Source: Melieria omissa (Eukaryota; Arthropoda; Insecta; Diptera; Ulidiidae). Taken from it: a stretch of 64,000 bases of DNA. Positions 30,120-48,372 of the stretch are shown one piece after another (position 1 is the first letter of the stretch; each line of letters begins with the position of its first letter). The stretch spans positions 20,905,689 through 20,969,688 of the forward strand of contig OZ020270.1 in NCBI GenBank assembly GCA_963971225.1. Direction: 5' to 3'. The notes beneath the pieces are model-generated. The model was not told the DNA's origin. It did not search any database and saw nothing but the letters and a program-made list of their open reading frames with translations. The position numbers and the translations under genes were made by a program.

Positions 30120-31442
30120 GGCGCCCGAGCAGGGACCCGCGCAAAAATGCGGGTCGACGCGTGAAGGACTCAGGGCGAAGCAACCGCTTCGAAAAATAAC
30201 AGTAAGTTTAAAATAGGAAAACGTAAAAGAAAGCAAGATAAAGAAATACGTCTTCATCCGGCGATTCCTACGGGACCCTCCAGGATATAACAAATAACAA
30301 AAGTGCTGCGACCCCGAAGCCCCTCAGCCTTTCATAAAAATTATTTGGGAACTGCCAGCGATTCACCACCTTCGGGGGGACCCTCCTGTGCAGTAAAAAA
30401 TAAAAAGTGTACGACGATTCGCCAACTCCAGGGAATACTCCCGTACACTCGGCATATCCCCAAATATAAATTTATCAAAACCGGCGATCCAAATGCGTGG
30501 ATCTTTCGGTAACATAACACTGTGAAGAAAAAGTCCTGAGTTCCTAACGCCAACGAATTGTAAAGGATCGGCCTTATCCCACCTCACACCTTGCGCGTTC
30601 GCTTAAAAGTCGGAGTATATCCTCTGGACAAGTCGAGCGCCGAACGGTGATGAGCGGATAGGTGGAAGACACCGTGCCTTAGTAGGTCGGCTGCAATTAT
30701 AAACGCGGTCGACTAAAAAGGATAACACGGACTTCCCAGGCTGGCCCGTAGTCGGTGTGAAGCCAGTCGCTCCTTAGTAGGTTGCCCGCAATCAGATTGC
30801 GGACGACTAAAACGGATAAAGTGACCCTTCCGCGACTAAAATTGTCAAAAGCCGTTCCCTTCAGAACACGGTGAAACGAAGTTTAAAGGCAGACGCCGTT
30901 GAGCGCGAGCCGCCGTTAACGTAAGATCACGGTACACATAAATAAAAACCGCTTCCTTACTTCCAGATAAACGGAGAATAAGCATCGAACGAAAGGTGCC
31001 AGAGGATTGTGGAAAATAAAACAAACAAAAAAACAAAATTGTGTTAATGATTTAAAAGTCCCAGAAAACAAAAAATTGATAGGAAAAGTGCCAGAAAATA
31101 AGGAAAAAAGTCGGTAATATATAAATAATAAGAAGTGTCAAACAATTTTTCCTTGGTGAAAAAGAGAAATCATAAGAATTCATAAGAATTCCTTGGTAGT
31201 TCAAAGAAAAATAAAAAAAAAGAGATAAATATAAATAAAAAGATAAATGGTAAACAAATTCTAAAATTGTAAAAATTTTTGGTTTTTTAAATTGTAAAAA
31301 ACAAAAAAAAAAAAAAAAAAAAAGGAAGAAAATAAGAAGTGTGAAGGTGCCACCCGAAAGGTTCGAAAGGTGCTGAAAGGAAGGAGTACGAGAACATATA
31401 GAGGTGAGTCCTTGAACTGTTTGGTGTATTTGATTGGTGAAA
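30120..31442 (+). other. Structured leader, element E
   Basis: Hairpin cluster at 30256-30510 and duplicated module at 30680-30809. No difference from B noticed. Confidence 0.72.
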
Positions 31443-32639
31443 ATGGATTCCTTAGCGCAATCAGTGACTGAATTAACTGGTTCAGTGAATGCCCTACTGG
31501 GCCAGTTGAGAGCGGCCGAAAGCCGTATCCGGCAACTCGAACAATCGTTCGCCCCAACCGCGGGAACGCCCGGGGAGGAACCGTTGCGTGGTCCTTCATC
31601 GGAGAGTGACTTGAGGGAAATCGAAAGACTGCCAGATTCAGTGAAGGAACTGCAGACTTTCGAGGGGAACCCGGCGCAATATGTGTCCTGGGTCCACTGT
31701 GTGGAAGGAATTTTAGAGGACTATAAAATAGTTAGGGGAAAACCTTTGTACAGGGCGATCCTTAAAAGCATTAGAGGAAAAATTAGGGGTAGTGCCGACA
31801 CGGCACTCGTTTCTTATAATATTTTCGATGACGATTGGCCGGCTATTAAAAAATGTCTCTCGCTGCATTATGCTGACAAGAGAGACATTAGGACTTTAGA
31901 ACACCAACTAGGTCGACTCACACAGGGGGGAACGAAACTGGATGTATTTTACGCGAACGTAAATCACCAGTTCTCGCTAATAATAAATAAACTAAAAACA
32001 GAGGACTACTCTCCTGAGACATTGAATGCATTGGTAGAAACATATAGAAACAGGGCCCTAGACGTTTTCATCAGAGGATTAGACGGGGATCTGTCAAAAA
32101 TGATCATCGTGCAGAAGCCCAGTACTCTGCCCGAAGCCTACACAGCATGTCTCGACATACAAAATTTAAACTTTCGTGGTCACTCTATACATAACACGAA
32201 TGTGCGTAATTCCATAACAGTGCCCATCAACCACTTAAACCGTAGGGACAATCCCCCTCCTCTAATACCTAGGAGGTTCAACAATTTCACGCCAGGTGGG
32301 GGAAGTGGAAGATTCAATCCAGGAGCGCGAAGCTATTCCAAGGACAATCGGTACGTCTACACGAAAAATAACGCGGCAGGTCCTGCTGTGAAGATGGAAG
32401 TAGATCCCTCAACTCAAACGCGAATGACCAGCTACTCGCAAAAACCGCAACAGCAATTCCCCTCTAAAAGAAGTATTGGCTCAGACAATTTTCCTCAAAA
32501 ACAACAACGAATTTTCAATATTGAAACGGCTGAAGAAAGTCGGGGAGAACTCGATGGGGGAACCCGTGAAGGTCCAGAGATGAGCGGAAAGGACCAAATA
32601 AATTTTACGAGAGGAGCCTATCCAGCGTTCCTTATATAG
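31443..32639 (+). CDS. gag: Gag polyprotein, element E (398 aa)
   Basis: Same protein as B; ATG at 31443, frameshift heptamer at 32600-32606. Confidence 0.92.
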   Translation: MDSLAQSVTELTGSVNALLGQLRAAESRIRQLEQSFAPTAGTPGEEPLRGPSSESDLREIERLPDSVKELQTFEGNPAQYVSWVHCVEGILEDYKIVRGKPLYRAILKSIRGKIRGSADTALVSYNIFDDDWPAIKKCLSLHYADKRDIRTLEHQLGRLTQGGTKLDVFYANVNHQFSLIINKLKTEDYSPETLNALVETYRNRALDVFIRGLDGDLSKMIIVQKPSTLPEAYTACLDIQNLNFRGHSIHNTNVRNSITVPINHLNRRDNPPPLIPRRFNNFTPGGGSGRFNPGARSYSKDNRYVYTKNNAAGPAVKMEVDPSTQTRMTSYSQKPQQQFPSKRSIGSDNFPQKQQRIFNIETAEESRGELDGGTREGPEMSGKDQINFTRGAYPAFLI

Positions 32640-34011
32640 AATACGTTAACAGCGAAGGCTCAGTGCTGAAATTCCTTGTGGATACCGGAGCCAATAAAAA
32701 TTTTATTAGACCATTTCTTTCAAAAACCACCACTAAACTTGAGAAACCTTTTTCCGTTCAATCTGCTGGAGGCGGTATCCCGATCTCCGAGGAGGTGAAG
32801 GGAAGATTTTTCCACCAACCAGGGAACTGCATTGCTTAGAGAACCCACATCCAGGCTACACTCGTCACTATGTAACCATAACCGAAATAAATGAAGAAAA
32901 CCTAGTTGACATACTAAAAAGATTACTTAATCCAGGAGTGATCAATGGCATAAAAATGCCCGAATCCCGGCTACAACTCTTACAGGACGTTTTTTCACGA
33001 CATTTTTCGAAATACAAGATAAGAATCACACAAAGGTTGGTGGAAGATGTAGCGAATGAAGAAAGGAAGTGCCGAGTGATAGAAGAAGCACACCGCAGAG
33101 CACATAGAGGCCCTCGGGAAAATACACAACAAATTTTAGAAAAGTACTATTTCCCGCGTATGACTAGTCTGGTTAAACAGTATACGTCCGGATGTCAGAC
33201 TTGCAAATTACAAAAATACGACCGTCATCCGCCTAAACCTAAATACCAAGCCACCCCAACACCATCATACCCTTGCGAAATCCTTCACATAGACATTTTT
33301 GAAATAGAAAGGGAAAAGTTTCTGAGCTGCGTGGACAAATTTTCCAAATTTGCTAAGCTTTTCCATATTAGAAATAGATCAAGTGTACACCTACGTGAGA
33401 AATTGGCCAAGGTCATACACTTTTTCACTGCCCCAAAAATTATAGTAACAGACAACGAGCGAGGCTTTCTAAGCCCAACCGTGTCAAACTTTATCACGTC
33501 GCTCGGTATTGAGCTATACAAAACACCAGTCCAAAAAAGCGAGGTTAACGGCCAAGTCGAGAGATTACACTCGACGTTGTTGGAAATTTACCGATGTCTG
33601 AGAACTGAGCATCAACAGTACAGGGTAAAAGAATTACTGTATATAGCAGTAGACCGCTATAACAACTCTGTGCACTCCATTACTAAAAAAAAACCGAGTG
33701 ACATATTTTTTAACAGAACATCTAGAATAAATTATCAGAATTTGACAAACTTCAGGGACACAGTCTATGACAATATTAAGGCCCAAATAGAAAATAACCA
33801 GGAAATTAGGAACCTAAGATCAAATAGGAACAGGCAGGAACCAAAGAAATTTGACATAGGTGGGAAAGTGTTCGTTGCTGACAAGCAAATCAAAGGAAAA
33901 CACAAAAAACGCTATAAACAAGAGGTTGTAGCCCGCGACAACAAAGTAACAGTAATTACCAGATCAGGCAAAAGGATCCATAAAAGCCACATCAAGAACA
34001 CTAGACAATAA
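32600..34011 (+). pseudogene. pol: pol remnant, element E: protease start (to 32839) and integrase (from 32830)
   Basis: Carries the shared deletion junction. The integrase is open to its stop at 34009-34011, with HHCC and DD35E residues present. Confidence 0.87.
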
Positions 34012-34562
34012 GGATTCAGAAGAATTTTTAAAGAGGAAATTATGAACAGCAAAAAAGAGCATAAATAAGATTTTATGAATAAGATTTTATGAAAAAAAAG
34101 CAATAAATAAAAAAAGGAAAACCAATGCACAATATATACAGGAAATTTAAATAGTGTGGTGATGGGAGTAAAAAATAAAAAAAAATAAAAAAAAAATTTT
34201 TTTGTAAAAAATATAAAAAATATGTGGCACACAAAGGCTTCATGTCTTAATGGCTTCAAAGATAAAAGGAAAAATAAAATAGTATAAAACTGGTAGATTT
34301 AAGATATGTATATATAGAATATGGGGAAGCGGTATAAAAATAAAAAAAAAATAAAAAAAAAAAATAAATAAATAAAAAATCTTTCAACAAAAAATAAAAC
34401 AAAACAAATAAAAAAGAATAGAGAATTACAAAAACTTTTAAGAAAAATGGCACAAAAAATATGTATATGTAAAACATACGGCACCCTTTAAATTGTATGA
34501 ATAAATATAATTACAGGCACACATATACACAGGAAAATTTAAGACATAAAAAATAGGTAAAA
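34012..34562 (+). other. A-rich spacer, element E
   Basis: Differs from B mainly in the poly-A run near 34180, which is interrupted by a T. Env acceptor TTACAG ends about 47 bases before the env ATG. Confidence 0.68.
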
Positions 34563-36058
34563 ATGCACCTTAGGTCGACATTCCACTTCATCATCACGGT
34601 AGTAATAATCTCCGGGACAATTGCACTTAACATCTTTAAGTACGACTCCCCTCTGGTGGTCATCCAACACAGCGACGGATGGATAGTGAATGGGCACTTC
34701 AAGCTGGTGCATGCTCTTGACATCGGCATCTTCGATGCAGCTTTAAGGAAGCTCGAAATAGCCAAGTCAACCATGAGGGACGATTTATCGAAATCTCTGG
34801 TCGATTACTACCTCAAGCAGACGAGGCTTCGCCTTAATGAATTACTGAGTGACGGCAACAGGATGAAACGCTCCATAACCTGGATCGGAGCGGCATGGAA
34901 GTGGGTCGCAGGCTCACCAGACGCTACTGACTGGGATGAAATCCTCCAAAAGCAAAATGAGATGATATCAAACAACAACAACCAATACCTGATCAACAAA
35001 AAAATCTTCAACGTAGCAGAGGAGGCAATCAGGAAGGTCAATGATGTCATGGCCCACATAAACACTATCGGCAAGGACATTAACTCAGAAAGATCCGACA
35101 CGTTAATGTCGCACAAGGTCCTGGTGCTCAAAGAACAGATATCCGAAATCATCAGGGGTTCACAAATGGCCAAGGCAGGTATTGTCAACACCAACCTCTT
35201 AGATCAAGCAGAAATAGATCGAGTAATTTGTGAAGAAGACGGACTACCTTACCGAAATCTAGTAGAGGCGCTTCAGTACGCGAAACCCTCTATCTACTCG
35301 AACGGAACTCTGCTCCTCTACGTGCTCGCCGTACCGAAAGTGAAGAAAACCCGTTATAGTCTAATGTTGGTCAGAGCCTCAACGGCGAAGGGGAAACGAG
35401 TAGATCTGCAGTACAAAAAAATGCTGATGAGCAACGACGAAACCTATGGTCTCACCGGCGATTGCTACTCATCGAACAACTCCACGATTTGTGAGGCGAA
35501 TTCCCTGGTAAAGTTGCCTGAAAACGAATGCATACCAAGACTGCTGAAAGGCGGCAATGCGAAGTGCCGTTTCGAACCAGACAACCAAGTGACCGTGGAG
35601 CTAGTTGACTACGATACGATATTCCTTTCCAACTTCGAAGGGATCATTCGAAGCGACAACCAGCTACGAAAACTAAACGGGACCTTCCTTGTGCAACTGA
35701 ATAACGAGACAGTGTGGATTGGAAACCAAACGTTCTCCAGCAAAACGACTAGGACGCTGCAAGCAGTACCACCCGTTCTAACAAACGTTACAGAGATAGG
35801 TTTGAAACTGAATATGAAATATATCCACGAGTTAGGGCTGGCAAACATAAGCCGCCTCCGCAAGCTTGGCCGAACCCTCCATACCTCGACGACCATAGAT
35901 GCCATCCTGATCCTTGCCCTAGCAGCCATTTGCTACATCATATGGAGAAAGGTGACAATTCGCGTCAGAATCCCCGAAGTGCACAAGCCTACCACCCTAG
36001 AACATGGCTCCATTCAGCCTCACACGATCTGCGGGACGCAGATTTTTGAAGGGGGAAG

Positions 36059-38287
<2,229 letters not shown>

Positions 38288-38296
38288 CCTCCCCCT

Positions 38297-38946
38297 TCAA
38301 ATATCTGCGTCCCGCAGATTAAGTGATGTTAGGCGTGGTGGTTTAGCGGGGGATGCCGTGTGCTCGATTATGGGGTATATGCGAGGGATGTGGAGATTCC
38401 TCGTAAGATATTTCCATATTATCAGCGAGCAAAGAATTATTATAGTGACGATAATTATGTCGGTGGCTAATGAAACATTTGATTTAACCTGCAGATCCTG
38501 GAGTCTGTCGATGTTCTTCAGGCTTAGCTGGTGCAAATAGCTTACGTCTATCTTGGGGATACTTTTCGTGATATTTGAGAGGATCGGGGGCATTATTTGA
38601 GTTTTCACATACGATCGGGTTGAAAAGAGCTTGTCCTTTATTAGCACCGACTCGTTCTGGATCTGGATGATGTAGGTTCCATTAAGATTTCTCGAGTAGT
38701 TTCCCGACGTGGCGGGGCCAAAAAAGTTGCTGAGAAACAGTGTGTCCTCCTTTCGGTCACTTCAACATCCTTGACAGCTTCTTTTATTTCTCCCACCAAC
38801 TCTTCGTATTGTTGTATGTTCATGACGTGTACCAGGTTGAAGTTCCCATTCAGAATCCGAGCGTTGCCCTCCTTCATGGTGACGATTGGAGACTTATACT
38901 CGAACACGTGTAGGCCGCGTACCGTCGTCATAGCCATCGTAATCAT
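38297..38946 (-). pseudogene. env: Broken env, element F
   Basis: Same internal deletion and frame break as in D, so the damage predates duplication of the element. Confidence 0.85.
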
Positions 38947-39385
38947 TCTGAAACATGTTGTACTTGCTAAAACATGTTGTACTACTTGCTAAAAATTGTT
39001 CCATTCATTTGAGTGGACTTCGTCCTTGTTCTAGGACATCTCATTTGCTTATTCGTATGCAATTTCTTTTGTTATTTTGATTGATTTCTGTATTATGTAG
39101 TGGCTTCTAGGTTGTAATTTTCCGTAATTGCTAATATATGCTAATATATATATATATATAATTATAAAATAGGTTCGATGCTGTTTCAACAATCTTTATT
39201 TTCGAACTGAACTCCTTACAATTTTCATTTTCTTCTCTAAGCAGTAGTTACATTAGTATTAGTAGTTGGTTAAACTTAGTTGTTATACATGTTGTTATAA
39301 TTGTTATAGTATTTGTAGTAGTAATATTAATAGTAATAGTTAGAAATAGTAGTAGTTAATAAGGGTTGCCGGATTATAATATAAC

Positions 39386-39432
<47 letters not shown>

Positions 39433-40141
39433 TTATTGATTACAGAGTTGAATTTCTATTACTGTTACTACTACTAGACCATTACCATTAATTCTGTTTG
39501 TTATTATCATACTCTTAAGGGTAAATTGACAATTGTTTACATAAGGATTCTTAAGGCTAATTTAGAAATCAATCAAAATTTTTCTCCTAGTAGATGTATT
39601 GTATTATATATATTATATTACATTTATCCTTTATTTTTATTGGTAAAAAGTGTTTTTCCGTTTTTGTTAATTTGGGCTTTATGTATTTTTTCCTCTTTTT
39701 TTTTTTTTGAATAGTGTGTTTTTTCTTTTCTCTGTTGCTTCTTCGGGCCAATTCGTTTCTCTTGTTTTCTTTGTGTCTTTTCCTTGTGTTTTTTATGTTT
39801 GGTGTTTTTTTCCTCTCTTCGTGTGTTTTTTATTTCTCTTTTGTGTTCTTTCCTCTCTTCGTGTTTTTTATTTGTGTTTGTTTTTTTTTTTTTTATTTGT
39901 CTTTTGTGTTCTTTCCTCTCTTCGTGTTTTTTATTTGTGTTTTTTGCTTTTTTTTTTTTTTTTTTTTTTTTGTGTTTTTTTTTTTTATCTCTTTTTTTTT
40001 CTTTTTATTTTTCCTGTGAACCCCCCCTGTTGCCCTGACTACGTCTGTTACCTTTGGAATTTTTGGTTGTTTGGTCTATGTTTTTAATGTGGCTCTTGTG
40101 GATATCGTCCATATTACTAAAGAATTCCTAGGGTTCACAGG
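38947..40141 (-). other. A-rich (plus-strand T-rich) spacer, element F
   Basis: As in D but with a shorter pyrimidine-repeat block (one CTTCGTG...TTATTT unit fewer) and a different poly-T length. No gene seen. Confidence 0.65.
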
Positions 40142-40286
40142 GCGCCTGAGAGGAAATATGTATTTTTGCTTATTTTCTTTTTTATTTATTGCGCCTGAGA
40201 TGAAAGATATATCTTTGCTTATTTTCTTTTTTATTTATTGCGCCTGAGAGGAAATATATATTTTTGCTTATTTTCTTTTTTCTGTT
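40142..40286 (-). repeat. Three tandem 49-bp repeats, element F
   Basis: Units start at 40142, 40191 and 40240, matching D. Confidence 0.85.
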
Positions 40287-41037
40287 TATCTCTCACGTAA
40301 ACCCTGTCACCTGCCTTATTCGAAGATTTCGGGGGAACAAGGTTATGCCTTGTTGCGACTAACTGCTCAACGTCTCTTGAATTTACTATATGAGTAAAAG
40401 TAGGGCCATATAGTTCAGAGGCATGACGAACTGAAAATATTTTTGAAAGAATCTCGTAACGATTGATATTAAAATCATGCTCCATGCATTCATACGGCAA
40501 ATCTCGGCCATGATGTTTCTCTATAGCGACAGCCAATTTTTTCAAAATTTGTAACATAACTCTCTGAGCATCCTCTTCAGGAATTTTTCCGATATATTGT
40601 CGGCATTGCCGTATGGCAGTCGGAAAGTGGTTTTCGCAAAATTTCAGACGGTGATTGTAGCCCATCAAGTGATCTTGCATACCAGACCCATCCGACATAA
40701 GTTCGCATAACCCACACTCAAACCTCGCATTTAAGTCACCAGAGCCTTTAAGCATTTTGATTACATACTCAACGCCTATCAGTCCCAGTATTTTGTTATC
40801 ACCTCGCTTATAACTAAATGTTTTCGTTGCAAACGTTGGTTGGACTATTTTGCGCATCTGGGAATGGGAAGAGCGGTTTTTATTTTTGTCAACCGTAGGT
40901 ACACTTACAGTATTTGCTTGATAACGCGATTTCTTTGCGGTATCTACGCCTAGCCGGGGCTCGAGCCCGCGAATTTGCTCGAGGAGCGCATTCACCGCCC
41001 CCGTCAGTTCTGTCACTGCTTTACTCAAGTCTTCCAT
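40231..41037 (-). CDS. Chimeric Gag/zinc-finger-like/integrase-tail ORF, element F (268 aa)
   Basis: Protein identical to that at 25621-26427. It is open and unchanged while the env of the same element is broken. This may mean selection on the ORF or simply a very recent duplication. Silent-site comparison across more copies would separate these. Confidence 0.8.
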   Translation of the reverse strand: MEDLSKAVTELTGAVNALLEQIRGLEPRLGVDTAKKSRYQANTVSVPTVDKNKNRSSHSQMRKIVQPTFATKTFSYKRGDNKILGLIGVEYVIKMLKGSGDLNARFECGLCELMSDGSGMQDHLMGYNHRLKFCENHFPTAIRQCRQYIGKIPEEDAQRVMLQILKKLAVAIEKHHGRDLPYECMEHDFNINRYEILSKIFSVRHASELYGPTFTHIVNSRDVEQLVATRHNLVPPKSSNKAGDRVYVRDKQKKENKQKYIFPLRRNK

Positions 41038-41849
41038 CCTTGCTACGTCTACGTCTTGTCGATTTCAGCAATCCTTGCGCCTTCTTCTTCGATCCCTTCT
41101 ACCTCGTCTGTGCACCTTTGTTCTTGATGTAGGTTTTTTTCTTAAATTTTTGCACTGCTTTTTTTTTCGAGAAGATATTTTGAGTTCTCGATCTTTTTCA
41201 CCTTCGACCTTGCACTTTTATTTCAAAATCTTGTAAGTTCTTCTGCAATTTGTATCGGCAACTATACGTGGTTCTTTTTCACTTTTATTTTTGAAAAAAT
41301 TTTTTTTTTTCTTTTGTTGTAGGTTTTCTTTTTATTTTTTCCACCGCAATTTTAGCAAAAACAAGATTGGAGCTGGTTGGCCTGGCGTCCACCCGAGCGA
41401 CGTTCCTTTGTTACTGATTTACTGCTTCGGGAGCGTCGTGGTTGCCCCGTTTGGAAGCTGACGTTTATGCTTGTCAGCGACCTACTAATGGCACGACCTA
41501 ACTCCACCGTACAGTATCCTGGCCGTAATGATTCTCCGCTAAGCGGAATGACCTGTCGTCTAACCATGACCAAGGATCCGTACATAAGCTGGAGGGCCTG
41601 ATTTACAGGATCTCAGCCAGCAGGTGGTTATACCCTGGAGGGTCCCGTAGGAATCGCAGGGTCGATCAGTTTCTTAATTTTTATATATTTACATATTCAA
41701 TTGTTTAACCTGACTGGAGGGTCCCGTAGGAGTCGCAGTCGGCATAATTGTTATATCCTGGAGGGTCCCGTAGGAATCGCAGGATTGATTGGTTTGTTAT
41801 ACTTGAAATTACAAGCCTGACTGGAGGGTCCCGTAGGAATCGCAGTCAG
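41038..41849 (-). other. Leader of element F
   Basis: Matches D apart from single-base changes, for example one extra C near 41498. Hairpins at 41632-41662, 41712-41740, 41755-41785 and 41816-41850. PBS at 41850-41867. Confidence 0.72.
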
Positions 41850-41866
41850 GTCCCTGCTCGGGCGCC

Positions 41867-44480
<2,614 letters not shown>

Positions 44481-45803
44481 GGCGCCCGAGCAGGGACCCG
44501 CGCAAAAATGCGGGTCGACGCGTGAAGGACTCAGGGCGAAGCAACCGCTTCGAAAAATAACAGTAAGTTTAAAATAGGAAAACGTAAAAGAAAGCAAGAT
44601 AAAGAAATACGTCTTCATCCGGCGATTCCTACGGGACCCTCCAGGATATAACAAATAACAAAAGTGCTGCGACCCCGAAGCCCCTCAGCCTTTCATAAAA
44701 ATTATTTGGGAACTGCCAGCGATTCACCACCTTCGGGGGGACCCTCCTGTGCAGTAAAAAATAAAAAGTGTACGACGATTCGCCAACTCCAGGGAATACT
44801 CCCGTACACTCGGCATATCCCCAAATATAAATTTATCAAAACCGGCGATCCAAATGCGTGGATCTTTCGGTAACATAACACTGTGAAGAAAAAGTCCTGA
44901 GTTCCTAACGCCAACGAATTGTAAAGGATCGGCCTTATCCCACCTCACACCTTGCGCGTTCGCTTAAAAGTCGGAGTATATCCTCTGGACAAGTCGAGCG
45001 CCGAACGGTGATGAGCGGATAGGTGGAAGACACCGTGCCTTAGTAGGTCGGCTGCAATTATAAACGCGGTCGACTAAAAAGGATAACACGGACTTCCCAG
45101 GCTGGCCCGTAGTCGGTGTGAAGCCAGTCGCTCCTTAGTAGGTTGCCCGCAATCAGATTGCGGACGACTAAAACGGATAAAGTGACCCTTCCGCGACTAA
45201 AATTGTCAAAAGCCGTTCCCTTCAGAACACGGTGAAACGAAGTTTAAAGGCAGACGCCGTTGAGCGCGAGCCGCCGTTAACGTAAGATCACGGTACACAT
45301 AAATAAAAACCGCTTCCTTACTTCCAGATAAACGGAGAATAAGCATCGAACGAAAGGTGCCAGAGGATTGTGGAAAATAAAACAAACAAAAAAACAAAAT
45401 TGTGTTAATGATTTAAAAGTCCCAGAAAACAAAAAATTGATAGGAAAAGTGCCAGAAAATAAGGAAAAAAGTCGGTAATATATAAATAATAAGAAGTGTC
45501 AAACAATTTTTCCTTGGTGAAAAAGAGAAATCATAAGAATTCATAAGAATTCCTTGGTAGTTCAAAGAAAAATAAAAAAAAAGAGATAAATATAAATAAA
45601 AAGATAAATGGTAAACAAATTCTAAAATTGTAAAAATTTTTGGTTTTTTAAATTGTAAAAAACAAAAAAAAAAAAAAAAAAAAAGGAAGAAAATAAGAAG
45701 TGTGAAGGTGCCACCCGAAAGGTTCGAAAGGTGCTGAAAGGAAGGAGTACGAGAACATATAGAGGTGAGTCCTTGAACTGTTTGGTGTATTTGATTGGTG
45801 AAA
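44481..45803 (+). other. Structured leader, element H
   Basis: Hairpin cluster at 44617-44871, duplicated module at 45041-45170, A-rich segment and GTGAGT donor before gag. Confidence 0.72.
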
Positions 45804-47000
45804 ATGGATTCCTTAGCGCAATCAGTGACTGAATTAACTGGTTCAGTGAATGCCCTACTGGGCCAGTTGAGAGCGGCCGAAAGCCGTATCCGGCAACTCG
45901 AACAATCGTTCGCCCCAACCGCGGGAACGCCCGGGGAGGAACCGTTGCGTGGTCCTTCATCGGAGAGTGACTTGAGGGAAATCGAAAGACTGCCAGATTC
46001 AGTGAAGGAACTGCAGACTTTCGAGGGGAACCCGGCGCAATATGTGTCCTGGGTCCACTGTGTGGAAGGAATTTTAGAGGACTATAAAATAGTTAGGGGA
46101 AAACCTTTGTACAGGGCGATCCTTAAAAGCATTAGAGGAAAAATTAGGGGTAGTGCCGACACGGCACTCGTTTCTTATAATATTTTCGATGACGATTGGC
46201 CGGCTATTAAAAAATGTCTCTCGCTGCATTATGCTGACAAGAGAGACATTAGGACTTTAGAACACCAACTAGGTCGACTCACACAGGGGGGAACGAAACT
46301 GGATGTATTTTACGCGAACGTAAATCACCAGTTCTCGCTAATAATAAATAAACTAAAAACAGAGGACTACTCTCCTGAGACATTGAATGCATTGGTAGAA
46401 ACATATAGAAACAGGGCCCTAGACGTTTTCATCAGAGGATTAGACGGGGATCTGTCAAAAATGATCATCGTGCAGAAGCCCAGTACTCTGCCCGAAGCCT
46501 ACACAGCATGTCTCGACATACAAAATTTAAACTTTCGTGGTCACTCTATACATAACACGAATGTGCGTAATTCCATAACAGTGCCCATCAACCACTTAAA
46601 CCGTAGGGACAATCCCCCTCCTCTAATACCTAGGAGGTTCAACAATTTCACGCCAGGTGGGGGAAGTGGAAGATTCAATCCAGGAGCGCGAAGCTATTCC
46701 AAGGACAATCGGTACGTCTACACGAAAAATAACGCGGCAGGTCCTGCTGTGAAGATGGAAGTAGATCCCTCAACTCAAACGCGAATGACCAGCTACTCGC
46801 AAAAACCGCAACAGCAATTCCCCTCTAAAAGAAGTATTGGCTCAGACAATTTTCCTCAAAAACAACAACGAATTTTCAATATTGAAACGGCTGAAGAAAG
46901 TCGGGGAGAACTCGATGGGGGAACCCGTGAAGGTCCAGAGATGAGCGGAAAGGACCAAATAAATTTTACGAGAGGAGCCTATCCAGCGTTCCTTATATAG
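45804..47000 (+). CDS. gag: Gag polyprotein, element H (398 aa)
   Basis: Same protein as B; heptamer at 46961-46967. Confidence 0.92.
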   Translation: MDSLAQSVTELTGSVNALLGQLRAAESRIRQLEQSFAPTAGTPGEEPLRGPSSESDLREIERLPDSVKELQTFEGNPAQYVSWVHCVEGILEDYKIVRGKPLYRAILKSIRGKIRGSADTALVSYNIFDDDWPAIKKCLSLHYADKRDIRTLEHQLGRLTQGGTKLDVFYANVNHQFSLIINKLKTEDYSPETLNALVETYRNRALDVFIRGLDGDLSKMIIVQKPSTLPEAYTACLDIQNLNFRGHSIHNTNVRNSITVPINHLNRRDNPPPLIPRRFNNFTPGGGSGRFNPGARSYSKDNRYVYTKNNAAGPAVKMEVDPSTQTRMTSYSQKPQQQFPSKRSIGSDNFPQKQQRIFNIETAEESRGELDGGTREGPEMSGKDQINFTRGAYPAFLI

Positions 47001-48372
47001 AATACGTTAACAGCGAAGGCTCAGTGCTGAAATTCCTTGTGGATACCGGAGCCAATAAAAATTTTATTAGACCATTTCTTTCAAAAACCACCACTAAACT
47101 TGAGAAACCTTTTTCCGTTCAATCTGCTGGAGGCGGTATCCCGATCTCCGAGGAGGTGAAGGGAAGATTTTTCCACCAACCAGGGAACTGCATTGCTTAG
47201 AGAACCCACATCCAGGCTACACTCGTCACTATGTAACCATAACCGAAATAAATGAAGAAAACCTAGTTGACATACTAAAAAGATTACTTAATCCAGGAGT
47301 GATCAATGGCATAAAAATGCCCGAATCCCGGCTACAACTCTTACAGGACGTTTTTTCACGACATTTTTCGAAATACAAGATAAGAATCACACAAAGGTTG
47401 GTGGAAGATGTAGCGAATGAAGAAAGGAAGTGCCGAGTGATAGAAGAAGCACACCGCAGAGCACATAGAGGCCCTCGGGAAAATACACAACAAATTTTAG
47501 AAAAGTACTATTTCCCGCGTATGACTAGTCTGGTTAAACAGTATACGTCCGGATGTCAGACTTGCAAATTACAAAAATACGACCGTCATCCGCCTAAACC
47601 TAAATACCAAGCCACCCCAACACCATCATACCCTTGCGAAATCCTTCACATAGACATTTTTGAAATAGAAAGGGAAAAGTTTCTGAGCTGCGTGGACAAA
47701 TTTTCCAAATTTGCTAAGCTTTTCCATATTAGAAATAGATCAAGTGTACACCTACGTGAGAAATTGGCCAAGGTCATACACTTTTTCACTGCCCCAAAAA
47801 TTATAGTAACAGACAACGAGCGAGGCTTTCTAAGCCCAACCGTGTCAAACTTTATCACGTCGCTCGGTATTGAGCTATACAAAACACCAGTCCAAAAAAG
47901 CGAGGTTAACGGCCAAGTCGAGAGATTACACTCGACGTTGTTGGAAATTTACCGATGTCTGAGAACTGAGCATCAACAGTACAGGGTAAAAGAATTACTG
48001 TATATAGCAGTAGACCGCTATAACAACTCTGTGCACTCCATTACTAAAAAAAAACCGAGTGACATATTTTTTAACAGAACATCTAGAATAAATTATCAGA
48101 ATTTGACAAACTTCAGGGACACAGTCTATGACAATATTAAGGCCCAAATAGAAAATAACCAGGAAATTAGGAACCTAAGATCAAATAGGAACAGGCAGGA
48201 ACCAAAGAAATTTGACATAGGTGGGAAAGTGTTCGTTGCTGACAAGCAAATCAAAGGAAAACACAAAAAACGCTATAAACAAGAGGTTGTAGCCCGCGAC
48301 AACAAAGTAACAGTAATTACCAGATCAGGCAAAAGGATCCATAAAAGCCACATCAAGAACACTAGACAATAA
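46961..48372 (+). pseudogene. pol: pol remnant, element H: protease start (to 47200) and integrase (from 47191)
   Basis: Common deletion; integrase frame intact to 48372. Confidence 0.87.
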
